Shown here in pieces: positions 11,390 through 21,275 of a stretch of DNA of 64,000 nt; positions within the stretch are counted from its first letter, which is position 1, and every line of letters begins with the position of its first letter. Both the position numbers and the translations under genes were made by a program. This stretch comes from Gracilaria domingensis (lineage: Eukaryota; Rhodophyta; Florideophyceae; Gracilariales; Gracilariaceae), in the NCBI GenBank assembly GCA_022539475.1, contig VCMS01000024.1, positions 62,001 through 126,000 on the forward strand. The letters run 5' to 3'. Under the pieces are notes generated by a model, which made no database searches, was not told where the DNA came from, and worked only from the letters and a program-made list of their open reading frames with translations.

Positions 11390-12712
11390 TTACCACAGCC
11401 ATCGCGGCAAGCGCATCGATCGACTTCGCGGTTGTCTTGTCTTGTCATTTGACTTATGTACAGAGAGACAAAACAATGACCACGACTTGGCGATCGAGAG
11501 CGGCGAATGGCCTACAAAATTAGATGCTCGCGTGGGTCTAGAAGTGCCATTGGCCGAGCGATGAATGAACATGCCAAGCCTCTTCACATTGATACTTTGC
11601 TGGATTCCATCCACAGCGACCACAAAACAGCGGCGAGGAGAGCTCAAAAAGTGATTGGCGGCAGACACATCGGTGTCATCAACAGAGTTGGACGGATGCT
11701 TCCGCTTGGAGGATGATTTCATCAAGACCCAGGTGCATGCGACATTGAGATAATCAAGAATGTCCATGTCAAGGCGCACAACGGATTCAAAGGAAGACAT
11801 GTTATAGAAATCGGCGCAAAGCAAAACAAGTTTTGGAGCCTGGCGCTGCACGCGCGCGGCAATATCGGAAGGAGACGCTTGGGGCGGGCATTCGATGAGC
11901 ACAAGACGAAGCAGCTGGCCATTAATGTATACTGTGGATTTGGTTGGGCGCTCGTGGGGGCTCGGGGTGGCGGGTGGCGGAAAAGCTGAAATGAGGCGGT
12001 GTGCCAGGTTGATCATGATTGCACGCGAGTTACCAATGAGGACGATGTTGTGCGGGTGGTGGTCGCGCGGAATGGGGAGATCCGTTGCCGATGAAAACGA
12101 GGAGGTGGAGGAAGAAGTGGAGGCGGATGAGCGAGTGCGATTGACGAAGTTAGGAGATGATGGTAAGGAACCAGTGTTACGAAGATGACGAATGGCGGTG
12201 TGCTCCCATTGCGACAGAGATCGAAAAGAAGACTCGGCCTGGGTGGCGACTGTATTGAGCGATGACAGAGAGGTGGCGCGCTGGCGCATGGAAGGAGAGG
12301 GTGTGGAAGGTGGTGGCGGCGGCGCGCGCGGCAGTATGGGCATGCTGAGGCGGGGGTTGGACGCGACGAAGCGCAAGCGCGGGGCGCGCGGCGGTGCAGG
12401 CGGGGCGAGGGAGGCAACGGGGTGGGTGGTTCCGGAGCCGAGCAGGCGTATGTGCAGGACGGGGGTGCGGCAAATCGGGCAGAGACGCGTTTCGGAGCGG
12501 CGGAGACAGGCGAGGCAGCAGTGGGCGTGTTGACAGGGAAGGAGCGCAATGTCCTTGCGCCGGTCCATGCACACGACGCAGATGGCGGCGGCGGCGGAGG
12601 ACGTGGAGCGCAGCGGCGTGAGCGACAGCGACGAGAAGGGCGACTCCGCGCTGGAGGAATGCAGGCTGGAAGGCGACGACGGGTGGGACGGCGTCGGACC
12701 GAGCGCTGGCAT
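11390..12712 (-). CDS. C3HC4 RING-finger protein with degenerate Rho/Ras-like domain
   Basis: 440 residues from the ATG at 12712. The frame stays open upstream to 13081, but those 123 residues are Pro/Ala/Arg low complexity read from a CpG island, so the later start is preferred. Residues 45-84 are a RING of the IAP/MULAN spacing: C45xxC48, C60xH62, C66xxC69, C78PIC81, suggesting E3 ubiquitin-ligase activity. A Ser/Pro-rich linker follows. Residues ~221-385 resemble a small GTPase: NIVLIGNSRAIMI at the P-loop position without GK[ST], TVYINGQLLRLVLIECPPQ where Rho has TV..DTAGQ, LVLLCADFYNMSSFESV like the Rho switch-after strand, and MKSSS in place of [NT]KxD. GTP binding is therefore unlikely. 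The Rho-like reading is inference; the RING is clear. Shares a divergent promoter with the CCT gene. Confidence 0.8.
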   Translation of the reverse strand: MPALGPTPSHPSSPSSLHSSSAESPFSSLSLTPLRSTSSAAAAICVVCMDRRKDIALLPCQHAHCCLACLRRSETRLCPICRTPVLHIRLLGSGTTHPVASLAPPAPPRAPRLRFVASNPRLSMPILPRAPPPPPSTPSPSMRQRATSLSSLNTVATQAESSFRSLSQWEHTAIRHLRNTGSLPSSPNFVNRTRSSASTSSSTSSFSSATDLPIPRDHHPHNIVLIGNSRAIMINLAHRLISAFPPPATPSPHERPTKSTVYINGQLLRLVLIECPPQASPSDIAARVQRQAPKLVLLCADFYNMSSFESVVRLDMDILDYLNVACTWVLMKSSSKRKHPSNSVDDTDVSAANHFLSSPRRCFVVAVDGIQQSINVKRLGMFIHRSANGTSRPTRASNFVGHSPLSIAKSWSLFCLSVHKSNDKTRQPRSRSMRLPRWLW

Positions 12713-14169
12713 GACGGCGCGGGCGGGCGCCGAACGAGGGGGGTGGGGGGCGGAGCGGAGCGGAGGGAGGGGGAAGGGGGGGGGAGGGGGAAGGGGGCGG
12801 TGCGGGAGGAAGGGCGGGGCGGGCGGACACGCGGCGACGAGCGCCTCGATATGATGGCGCGAGAGCAGCGCTGCAGCGCAGCGACGGCGGCGCATGGCGT
12901 TGGCGGCGGCGGCTGCCGGCGCCAACGGCTTTGGCGCGGGCCCCTCGCACGGAGACGCGCGGAGACGCGCGCGGCCGGCGTGGGTGGCGCGGCGGCGCGG
13001 CGGCGCGGCGGCGCGGCGGCGGCGGCCGCGCCGTTGCGAAAGTGCTCCGCGCAATGGATGGCCGCCAGCGGCTGTGGCCACGTGGGCGGCGACGGTTGAG
13101 GCCGCGCACGGCCGCGCCGCGGCTGCGCTGCCGCGCGCGCCTTACCCCCTCCCCTGCCCCCCCCGCCAGCCCGCCGCCGCGGCGGGTAGAATCGCTCTGC
13201 TAGCAACGTAATGCGCGCGTTTCTACTGCGAAACGGCGTGACGACGGCGGCCGCCATGACGAAGACGGACGCGACGACGGTGGACCTGACGAAAACGGAC
13301 ATGATGTCGCGCGCCACGGCGCGCAGCACGCCCGCCGCGATCGACAGCATGTCGATCGCGCCGGGCGCGCCGCGTTGGCGCGCCTGCGGTCGCGCGCGCG
13401 CGCCGTCAGCGCCGCGCCAGCGCAGCGCGAACGAGCGCGGCGCGCGCGCGCCGCGCCGCCTCAGCACGTGATGGGCGGCACGAAGCGCGCGCGCGCGCGC
13501 CGCGCGCGCCGCGCGCCGCGCGCCGCGCCGCTTCGCGCGCGCGGCGCGCGGCGCCGGCAGCAGCGCCGCAGCTGAGTCGCGCGCGCACCAAATGCGCCGC
13601 CCGCGCGCGGCGGCCAATCAGCGGCGCGCGCGCCCGCGCCGAGATTCGGAGATCGCGGCCGCCCGGCGGCGGCGGTTCGTGAAGCGGCGCGCTTGGGCGC
13701 GCTGTGCGCGCTGGCGCGCGCCGCTCCGCGCACGGCGCGCCCGCGCGCCTCGCCTCGTGCTAAACGCCCCCGCCGCGCCCGCGCGCACGCACACGCACAC
13801 GCTCGTCCGCCGCCCACCCGCCCCCCGCCCACCGCCCGCCGCCCGTTTTGCGCACGCGCGCGCGCCGTCGTCGTCCCGCCGCTGTCACCCCTTTCTTCCG
13901 CCCCCTCCCCCCCCCCCCTTCCGCTCCCCCCCCCCCCCCCCCTTTTTGCTCGCGCGCGGCGCCTACGTCGCGCCTGCCGCCCCTCCGTCTTCCCCCCCGC
14001 GCAGATTGCGTGACGGTTGCGCGCCTGCGCGACTGTCTCTGCGCGTCGTCGTCTGCCGCTCCCCCCCCCCCCGCCCCCCCAACTAACCCCCCGCCGCCCT
14101 CTCCCCCGCCGCCGCCGCCCTGCCGCGCATCGTGCTCCGTCTGCTGTGCTGCTTTGCTGCCGCCCTCCC
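12713..14169. promoter_or_regulatory. Divergent CpG-island promoter between RING and CCT genes
   Basis: About 1.4 kb of very high GC. It includes long alternating CG runs (13484-13550) and C-runs (13909-13943, 14060-14083). Several overlapping long frames on both strands encode only Arg/Ala/Pro/Gly low complexity and are judged compositional. The two flanking genes start outward from it, so it most likely holds both promoters. Confidence 0.6.
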
Positions 14170-15606
14170 ATGGCTCCCACCGCGTCGCCGTCCGCAGCCT
14201 CTGCTCCGCCGCAATCCGCCGCCGTCATGCCAGCGCCCGCGTCCACCGCGCATTCGCGTGCAAACGCCGTGCCGTACCCGCCACAAACGCCGCCCATGAT
14301 CGACCCGTCCAATCTGCGCTACCTCCGCATGACGCCCAACCTCCGTGACATGGTGTCCGGCCTCTCGCAGCCCACCCCGGATCCCACCGCCCACATGAAC
14401 GACCTGCTCGCGTCGCCAGACCCCGCGCCGTTCTACAACTCGCTCACCTTTGCCTCGCCCATTCTCAGAGATCTCTACCCGTCGCCGAATGCAACCGCCT
14501 CCACCGCGCTGCATACCGTGTCCACCCCGTCGAGCAGTGAGCCGCCCGACCACCGCCTGCGCCGCATTGCCGGCGCGCGCGCCCAGATGAACGCCCTCTT
14601 CCACTCGTTCACCCCCACCAATGCAGACACTGAGAACGGCTCGGACAGTAACAATGACGGCGTCATCAGTCTCATGTCCACGCCCGACATGCGCCAGGCC
14701 TCGCAACTGCCCCTCACCGACCCCTCCACCCCTTTCCTGCGCTCCAAGCCTGAGCCCGACACCAACAACTCTCGCTCCAACTCGCAGCCGAGGGAGTCGC
14801 AGAGCTCGTCCGTCACCCCTCCGCCGGACACCTCTGTGCTCTCGCCCACCACCTCCCCGGAGATCACGTCCAAGTTGCAGCCCGTCAACCCCGTCAAGGA
14901 GCCTCGTTCGCTCTCTACCAACGCGCCCTCATCCATAGAGTCAGAGTCCAAGCCGCCCGTGCACAAGCCCAAGCCGGTGAGCGTTGCGCCACGCAAGCCG
15001 CAAACGAGCGCGCCTCAAACCAACAAAACCTCTTCCACAGTCATGTCGTCAGCGTTGGCCGCTCCGCATTCGCATGCGCTTCAGCCGAATGCATTATCTG
15101 TCAACCCGGCCATGGCTGGGCTCATTCCGTATGCATGCCCAATTCCGCCGCAGATGCTTGCAAACGCCGTTTCGGCGCAGTACCAGGGCAGGCCAGTTGC
15201 GTATCTTCCCGGTGCGTCGCCAAACGATCTGCTGCAATACAATATGCTCGCACAGGCTACTGCCTTTCACTTGGGCACTGCACAGGCGATGCAGGCTGCC
15301 GGAAGGGCGCTTCAGCAAACTGGAATGTCGCCAACTACGCCTCTTTCAAATCGACCGGAACCGATGAGTGGCAGCAGGAAGAAGAAGAGGAGACAAATGC
15401 TGGAACGAAGTGGCTGTAGCGTGGAACAAGCTCGTGAGAACCGTGCTAGAGCTTTGAAGAGACTTCGCCACAAGAAGAGTATGAGAACCCAAGGAACATC
15501 TGTTCGGTACGCTTGCCGTAAGCGCATTGCAATGGTTCGACCAAGGGTCAATGGTCGCTTTGCTACAAAGGAAGAAGTTGAGGACCGTCGACGGGCCCAG
15601 CAGTAG
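14170..15606 (+). CDS. CCT-domain putative transcriptional regulator
   Basis: 478 residues from ATG 14170 (context CTCCCATGGCT). The open frame begins earlier, at 14017, inside the GC island. The protein is mostly disordered and rich in Ser, Pro and Thr. Residues about 424-467 are a CCT motif (CONSTANS/CO-like/TOC1): a basic stretch RALKRLRHKKSMR, then VRYACRKRIAMVRPRVNGRF, which matches the family core RYxxRKxxAxxRPRxxGRF. CCT motifs act in DNA binding with NF-Y-type partners and in nuclear import. No B-box, GATA or receiver domain is visible, so it is a CCT-only type protein. Targets cannot be told from sequence. Intronless. Confidence 0.85.
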   Translation: MAPTASPSAASAPPQSAAVMPAPASTAHSRANAVPYPPQTPPMIDPSNLRYLRMTPNLRDMVSGLSQPTPDPTAHMNDLLASPDPAPFYNSLTFASPILRDLYPSPNATASTALHTVSTPSSSEPPDHRLRRIAGARAQMNALFHSFTPTNADTENGSDSNNDGVISLMSTPDMRQASQLPLTDPSTPFLRSKPEPDTNNSRSNSQPRESQSSSVTPPPDTSVLSPTTSPEITSKLQPVNPVKEPRSLSTNAPSSIESESKPPVHKPKPVSVAPRKPQTSAPQTNKTSSTVMSSALAAPHSHALQPNALSVNPAMAGLIPYACPIPPQMLANAVSAQYQGRPVAYLPGASPNDLLQYNMLAQATAFHLGTAQAMQAAGRALQQTGMSPTTPLSNRPEPMSGSRKKKRRQMLERSGCSVEQARENRARALKRLRHKKSMRTQGTSVRYACRKRIAMVRPRVNGRFATKEEVEDRRRAQQ

Positions 15607-16733
15607 AGCAGTCCGAGCCAACTTATTATTATTTTTTTTTGTCTTGTTGACGATGTTACTCGCTTTTTATTTGAATGACTGGGTGACGTCGTTTCTTCAC
15701 ATGTTGTTCTTTGTCCGGTGTTTCGGTTTCAAATTGGCTGAACGTATATCTATCTGAATATGTTCGGCACGCTCATTGTTATTTTTTATGGGTGGGCCCT
15801 CAATGGCTGATGTAAAGCTTGATTACTTCACTGACTGTATCAGAAGGAGCTCTTTGCCCTCGTCACGATTGTCGATGTAATGTTTTCTTCTTGACGCGTC
15901 CACACGCTTACCATGTAAACTATTCTCACGTATCTGTATTATTCAAGTGTATACACATTGTTTTTGAGCATTTCCGAACAACGTCATGAAGCCAGTGGTT
16001 TTCTAACCGGGGACTTGGTGGCTATAACCTTCTAAAGTTTGATACATCATAAAGCACTACATTTATCGGTCTGCCACAGCTCAAAAGTCGCGATCTTGTG
16101 TCGTCTTTAAATTGGCACGGTTGTTGTTAATGTTACAGTAAATGAAAGTATGCTTGGTCCACGCTGGAAAGCTTTCTTGCAAGCGCCAAACAAAATGCAA
16201 GGTATCGCGACCAGATATGCTTCGATAACCAGAACCACAAGCTCATGTCCTAAAGGCCGATCAATCGACAAGACAAATGATACGGAATGTCACAGGAAGT
16301 GAAACGTTTTCGCTGATTGGCTGGTGGAAAATTGCACCAAATGTGCTTTTGAGATTGCATCTCCTGTGTGTCGCACTAAGAATAAGTATCGATACCTTCT
16401 TATTAAAATATAGTTATTATGATTATATTTCTACGATTTGGAGATGGAGAAGACAATTTGACCTTTTTACGTGTCTACTCAAGTACACGGATTCTTGGAA
16501 CTTCTGACAACTTGACACCTACGCAGGTAGCCCTCAGGTAGAGGCTGTCGTATCCCATAACAGCTAACATAAAGCGGGCATTAGACTTCATCGACGAGGT
16601 AATGCTGGTCTGGCAGAATTCCTATTCAACCATATAGTTGGTGCGTTGGGCGTTGGGCCAGAGCGTTAATTACTGCAAGACAATTGTGACCGCCCTCTCT
16701 CTTTAGAGCGGATCTTCATATCGATCTCTACCA
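15607..16733. other. AT-richer intergenic spacer, 1.1 kb
   Basis: Follows the CCT gene with a T-run at 15631-15640. No open frame over 80 codons has any recognisable feature. I see no RNA gene. Confidence 0.6.
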
Positions 16734-17513
16734 ATGATCCGAAGCAGCACGAGACTCTTGGGCGTGTATCGAACAATGAATAAGGCCAGTCGCTCCGCAA
16801 CATACTTTTTTGAAAGACGGTGCTTCGCCACCGATGGAAACCGAGGAACCAATGGACTTGGAAAGGAGGAGGAGGATTCCGATGTGTTGATTGAAAACGA
16901 TGAATTTGGGATGGAAGGTTTTGAAGTTATAGACGAAACGGAGGATGAAGCTGACCCAGTGGATCAGGCGACCAGCATGGAAGAGGACGATATCACCCCT
17001 GAGTTAGCCTCAGATCTTGTGGCGCGCATGGTGGAGGCCACAACTCGAAGAATGACGGAGCGGACATCTGCAAGTCTTCTGCCAGTTATCACACCTCACA
17101 CAATCTCTTGTCTAAGAGCTACTCGCATCTCCACGAATAAGATTCGAACATCTTTACCAGAACCCCAAACATATCCCATTGAAAAGAAAGTCACAGCTGA
17201 GATCAGTATCGACTCACTCAGTTTGTCCAGACCAGCTGCGGAAGCTCTTCGCCTTCTTTCCGGTCCTCGATTGAAGGAAGGTCTCGTACGAATTGGGTGT
17301 AACCGATTTCCGTCTTTAGAGGAGAACCGTGCTCACATAGTGACTCAAGTGGACCGACTTGTCGCTGCAGCCAAGACTGCTGTCGGTGAGAGCTTGGATC
17401 TTACACCTCTTCGCTCATGGGATGAAATTAGAGAAGAGGTGGAGAAGACTGCTACAGAAGAGATTCAGGAGGCTGGAAGTGTTCAGTTGGTTCTTGGCGA
17501 AGCGAAACAATGA
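16734..17513 (+). CDS. Mitochondrial small ribosomal subunit protein mS35
   Basis: 259 residues. The C-terminal half matches the mS35 (MRP-S28/Rsm24-type) core: KVTAEISIDSLSLSRPAAEA, then LRLLSGPRLKEGLVRIGC, then RFPSLEENRAH and VDRLVAAAKTA. The first ~35 residues are basic and Ser/Arg-rich with no acidic residue before Asp34, as expected of a mitochondrial presequence. An acidic stretch (about 45-85) follows. The protein would sit in the head of the mitochondrial 28S-type subunit. The stop overlaps an unused in-frame ATG just before the next transcription unit. Intronless. Confidence 0.8.
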   Translation: MIRSSTRLLGVYRTMNKASRSATYFFERRCFATDGNRGTNGLGKEEEDSDVLIENDEFGMEGFEVIDETEDEADPVDQATSMEEDDITPELASDLVARMVEATTRRMTERTSASLLPVITPHTISCLRATRISTNKIRTSLPEPQTYPIEKKVTAEISIDSLSLSRPAAEALRLLSGPRLKEGLVRIGCNRFPSLEENRAHIVTQVDRLVAAAKTAVGESLDLTPLRSWDEIREEVEKTATEEIQEAGSVQLVLGEAKQ

Positions 17514-17650
17514 TATTTGGTGAGTCGGTGTTTTGGATTCGGGAATCCGGTCGAAACGAAAGGTTCATTTCACCTTCTGTCGATAACGACGCTGTACGCT
17601 ACTCTTCCGAGGAGGTCATCTACGAACCTGTCGAGGGTTTCCTTCACGCA

Positions 17651-18044
17651 ATGTCTGATTCGCAACCAGCATCTCCAGCTCCAGGTGCTGCCGTTTTGGC
17701 AGAGAATGAAGCCAACGTGCTGAAGCAAGCGGCGAAAAACATAGCGCAGAGTCTCGTGTCGATAATTGGTTTCGTCAGAGATGATACGAGAAGTACGTGG
17801 AAGTTCATTTACTACTTATGCCTCTTTAAGCGCGCCAAGCGTCCAGCGTGTTCTCACCGCTTGATGACATATCCCTTGGTTTGCAGGGCTACAATTCTTT
17901 CATTCAGTTGGCGTACAGGACGCGGACGAACTGTTAGAAGTTCTTGAAGATAGGATTCTCGCTCTCTTGGCAAAGCCCAATCCCAATCAGACATCTACTG
18001 GCGGGCCTAGTACAATGTCGGAAGAGGATCAGTCTCACCCGTAA
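17651..18044 (+). CDS. Small two-exon gene, about 99 residues, unknown (weakly Mediator Med11-like)
   Basis: Exon 1 is 17651-17792 and exon 2 is 17887-18044, joined by a 94-nt phase-1 intron (GTACGT donor, TTTGCAG acceptor). The joined frame reads as a small, largely helical, acidic protein: LAENEANVLKQAAKNIAQSL, then SIIGFVRDDTRR, then LQFFHSVGVQDADELLEVLE and DRILALLAKP. A helix pair with a QFF.SV...E..L...I pattern recalls Med11, but this is only a hint. The frame also stays open upstream to 17510; the ATG at 17651 is preferred because the upstream part has no character. It starts 138 nt after the mS35 stop. Confidence 0.6.
17793..17886 (+). other. Intron of the small gene
   Basis: 94 nt, GTACGT donor, TTTGCAG acceptor. 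Phase 1: an A from exon 1 joins GG of exon 2 to give Arg. Confidence 0.7.
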
Positions 18045-18776
18045 ACAGAGCTGTGGAGACATTATGGGGCTAGTAGAACTCTGCATGCTACATTGTATTT
18101 CTCATCAGCTGCTATAGCTGGCGTTTGAGCGATGGCAACCCGTAGGTTTTTGGGTGCCCGAAGAAAACTTCATCGACGTCGTGTTTGCTTCCCTTATGCG
18201 AGAGTCCAGAGTTAATTGTCGCAGACTTTGTTAAAGTCGGAACTAGGCTTGCGCACTCATAAAGAGAGGGGGGGGGGGGGGGGGGGAGCGAGAGAGATCA
18301 GCTTCTGCAATCAAGTTCACTCGTTCTACAACAATTGAAGACTCCGCAACAGCCAGAAAGCAGAAGTCTTACTGGCACATTTCTATACCGGCCACGTTCT
18401 GTTTCTTCATCTTGTAGCGTCTTACATACAAAACAAGACGTTGAGATGTGAATGCGGAATGAACGTTGAGAAGAGCCCAGAACATTTTTGTTCTTCGGTG
18501 CCCTTTGACCAACGTGTCGAGAAGACACAAAATGCTTGCACTAGCACAACGCCGCGTATTGGGCTTGCGTACGTTGGTATGCGAATATCCTCATCAGTTC
18601 TTAGCCATCCTAGCGAGAGAAAACTATTAGTAGATAGTTTTACCTTAGCCCTGTCATGGGCGCGCTATTGTCCGCATGAAAGAAGAACAATTGGTTTTAA
18701 TGACTGCGATCAAATGCGACGACAAAGGGTGCGCAGTGGAGGTCCGAAGTTGAGTGCTCGTGGGTAGTGTCCGACA
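18045..18776. repeat. Intergenic spacer with poly-G run
   Basis: Contains an uninterrupted run of about 19 G (18268-18286) flanked by GA-rich sequence. This could form G-quadruplex DNA or be a slippage site. No gene is seen. Confidence 0.6.
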
Positions 18777-21275
18777 CTATTGATATCGCCAAGCTCCAGT
18801 TACAGAGTTAAGAAACCTTTGCTGCAATCCAGCGACAAAATTGACATAGTCTGCGGTAGGAACTGTGAAGTCATCGTCTCGAGAACGACAAATGATCACA
18901 TTGCATGAGAACGCGTCCAAGGCTCGAAACTTCATTGTAGTTCTAAGCCTTGACTCTGATGAATAAATCTTCTCACTCCTGATTTTAAACGCTCCAGTTC
19001 TTCGCACGGCAACCATGCATTCAAACTCCTTCACCATAACATCTGCGATTATGGTTAAAGTCTTTTGGGCAGACCGAGGACTGGTGAATCGGGTATCTGG
19101 TTCTGGCTTGTTTCTCAACAAAACTCGTTTGACAGTTTCAGTAACTGCTTTCACGTCGTTCTTCAAACCAGAACGAATTGAGGCCTTCCTTTTAGGTTCC
19201 CCAGATACGTCAACCGGTGTGATAGGGGGTGATGACACATACTGATCCTGTTTGAACTGTTGAAGGCTCTGATTCGAACGATCATCATCCGCTTCTGGGA
19301 GAAGAGGATGTGCGTCTAAGCTTGCTGAAGGCAAACGCGGAGCTTTCGGCACCCGTACTCCTTCTTCCATGCTTCTTCCGTGCCGCAATTCTTTTGCATG
19401 AACATGGAGTCGCGATGATTTCCGTGAGGTCTTGCGACGAATCGGATTCTGCTCACTCAAAACAATCTCGCTGCCCACTAACGCATGAGGTTCATCCTTG
19501 TTCATTACACCCCCCACAAAGTTTTTCTTCTCAACCATTTTTCTTGCCTCCGGTTCTGGTGAAAATACCGTGTATTCGTTTGAAGAATCTATGCGAATAA
19601 AATGAGTACCGCACTGCAGTTGCTTCGGAGTCTCAAACCTTAACGGGGATTCCACACTATTCACTGGCGTTTCCTGACGAAGTCTTTCAGATTCGTCCAT
19701 CCACTTCTCTGAACTTTCTATCTTGTGCCACAGCCATGCATCGCTATCCTCTTCTTCCGCCGATGTCCCGGCGCTTAACGTTTCGCGATTTAACTTTGAA
19801 GTATTCAAAGAAATGGCCAATTCTTGTTTCGTAGCGTGTGAGAGTTCAACCTCTTTGTCTCTCATATGCCCATCTGGGTTCTCGAAACTCATTACGTCGG
19901 CAACGCTAGCACCATGGGGTTCGGCCTTTGAAGATGTTTGGCCTAAGTGGCTGGTTGTTTCCTCGTTATCTGTGCCTGTTTCGGCCATGTTTTCAGGACC
20001 TGATGTTTCTGATCTTGAAGACGACTTCGACTCCTCCCGTTTCATGATCTTCCCCATTTCAAAAATACTGGTCATACCAGAGTGCTTTTCAACTGATTTC
20101 GGTTTCGAATCCTTGTGATCAAGAGCGCTTCCTGTGTCAACAATCGTCGTCATATCAAAGCGTCCGTCGCCCAAATGCCTTTCGCATGGCCGCGATTCAT
20201 TACAATCAACAACGTCTCTCACATCAGCAGTCTTCGTCGTATCAAAGTGTGCTTCGTCCATACCCCGTTCGCTCGAATTCGAAGCTTTAAGCTTGCGAAG
20301 CGGCCCCATTTTCACGCCTTTCGGCGAGTTAAATAGCAGCATTTCATCCGAACGCTTTCTGTCCGAGCTCTTTGCAAGGCACACGTAGTCTTCGGTGTTT
20401 GCCGGCCTTTCGCTTAGCCTGCAGTCGTGCGACTTCTTCTTGGTCTCCAGAATCTGCTTTCTATCACCCTTCCAAATTCGAAAAGGGGCCATCAGGGAGT
20501 TCAGTAGAAATCGGGAAAGTGTTGCAAACATCCACCGAACAAAATAGTAACTTCTGACGAACACGTTGTCCCGTGAAATCTCCCGAGCGCCCGCTACTTC
20601 ATGTTGCTCATGAGAGACGTTGTTCTCGATGTGGCTTAACCGACAAGATTTCGGAGTGGGGAACGTGTTGCAAATTACATCATCCCCACCATTGACAAAA
20701 GGTGTCCATGCAATCTTCAGCTTTCTATGTATCAAGCCATATCCTTTGTCATCACCACGGCTTCTGGTTTCAGAGCTTCCCTGTTCTTCTCGGAATCGAA
20801 AACCTACAGCTCGTACAGGCCCATCATCAACGCCACACTCACGTCTACCATCAAGGTGCGGCGGACAACAATTTGGTTTCTCAAGCCCCGTAGAAAGCTT
20901 TTCCAATGCTCTGCTTCGACTTGCGACCTTCTTATCATCGTCATCACGTGAAGATGTTCTTATAGGACTATCATCATCACTAGTTGAACTTAATTTCCCT
21001 AAGCGTTCGTGACCGCTTCGTTTCTGGAGAAACTTTCTTAAGTCAACGCAATTTGGTGCACGTGGGCGGTCAAGAGGTAATGCATCTTCATCTGCATCAG
21101 CGAATTTCGCCAAGCTTATTGACTCTTCATCGTCCGCCGTGACTGGTTCCCTTCTGTGTCTGAATGTAGGGACTCGGTACTTCCACATTTCTTTAACGCA
21201 GCAGCCTGTTTCGTTGGTATTCGTCTCCAGCAGGGGTATCGGGTGTGAAGCGGAGGAACTCTTCGTTTGAACCAC
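18777..21275 (-). CDS. Large protein of unknown function with possible KA1-like C-terminus
   Basis: 832 residues, single exon. I do not recognise the family. Most of it is disordered, charged and Ser-rich. One hydrophobic/aromatic stretch (about 238-262: YYFVRWMFATLSRFLLNSLM) could be a membrane-associating helix. The last ~100 residues look folded: IIADVMVKEFECMVAVRRTG, then KIRSEKIYSSESRLRTTMKF, SCNVIICRSR and YVNFVAGLQQRFLNSV. That pattern of helix, strands and helix recalls kinase-associated KA1 domains that bind acidic lipids. No kinase domain is in the frame. Start at the first ATG. The neighbour downstream on the same strand is the pseudokinase. Confidence 0.7.
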   Translation of the reverse strand: MVQTKSSSASHPIPLLETNTNETGCCVKEMWKYRVPTFRHRREPVTADDEESISLAKFADADEDALPLDRPRAPNCVDLRKFLQKRSGHERLGKLSSTSDDDSPIRTSSRDDDDKKVASRSRALEKLSTGLEKPNCCPPHLDGRRECGVDDGPVRAVGFRFREEQGSSETRSRGDDKGYGLIHRKLKIAWTPFVNGGDDVICNTFPTPKSCRLSHIENNVSHEQHEVAGAREISRDNVFVRSYYFVRWMFATLSRFLLNSLMAPFRIWKGDRKQILETKKKSHDCRLSERPANTEDYVCLAKSSDRKRSDEMLLFNSPKGVKMGPLRKLKASNSSERGMDEAHFDTTKTADVRDVVDCNESRPCERHLGDGRFDMTTIVDTGSALDHKDSKPKSVEKHSGMTSIFEMGKIMKREESKSSSRSETSGPENMAETGTDNEETTSHLGQTSSKAEPHGASVADVMSFENPDGHMRDKEVELSHATKQELAISLNTSKLNRETLSAGTSAEEEDSDAWLWHKIESSEKWMDESERLRQETPVNSVESPLRFETPKQLQCGTHFIRIDSSNEYTVFSPEPEARKMVEKKNFVGGVMNKDEPHALVGSEIVLSEQNPIRRKTSRKSSRLHVHAKELRHGRSMEEGVRVPKAPRLPSASLDAHPLLPEADDDRSNQSLQQFKQDQYVSSPPITPVDVSGEPKRKASIRSGLKNDVKAVTETVKRVLLRNKPEPDTRFTSPRSAQKTLTIIADVMVKEFECMVAVRRTGAFKIRSEKIYSSESRLRTTMKFRALDAFSCNVIICRSRDDDFTVPTADYVNFVAGLQQRFLNSVTGAWRYQ

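Noticed and set aside
12422-13099. 225-codon plus-strand frame antisense to the RING gene
   Set aside because: Gly/Arg-rich compositional frame with no domain; lies over coding sequence of the other strand.
12013-13617. 534-codon minus-strand frame over the RING gene and CpG island
   Set aside because: Arg/Pro/Ala low complexity; it overlaps the RING coding sequence in another frame.
13461-14312. 283-codon minus-strand frame
   Set aside because: Ala/Gly/Arg-rich frame of the GC island, overlapping the CCT gene start.
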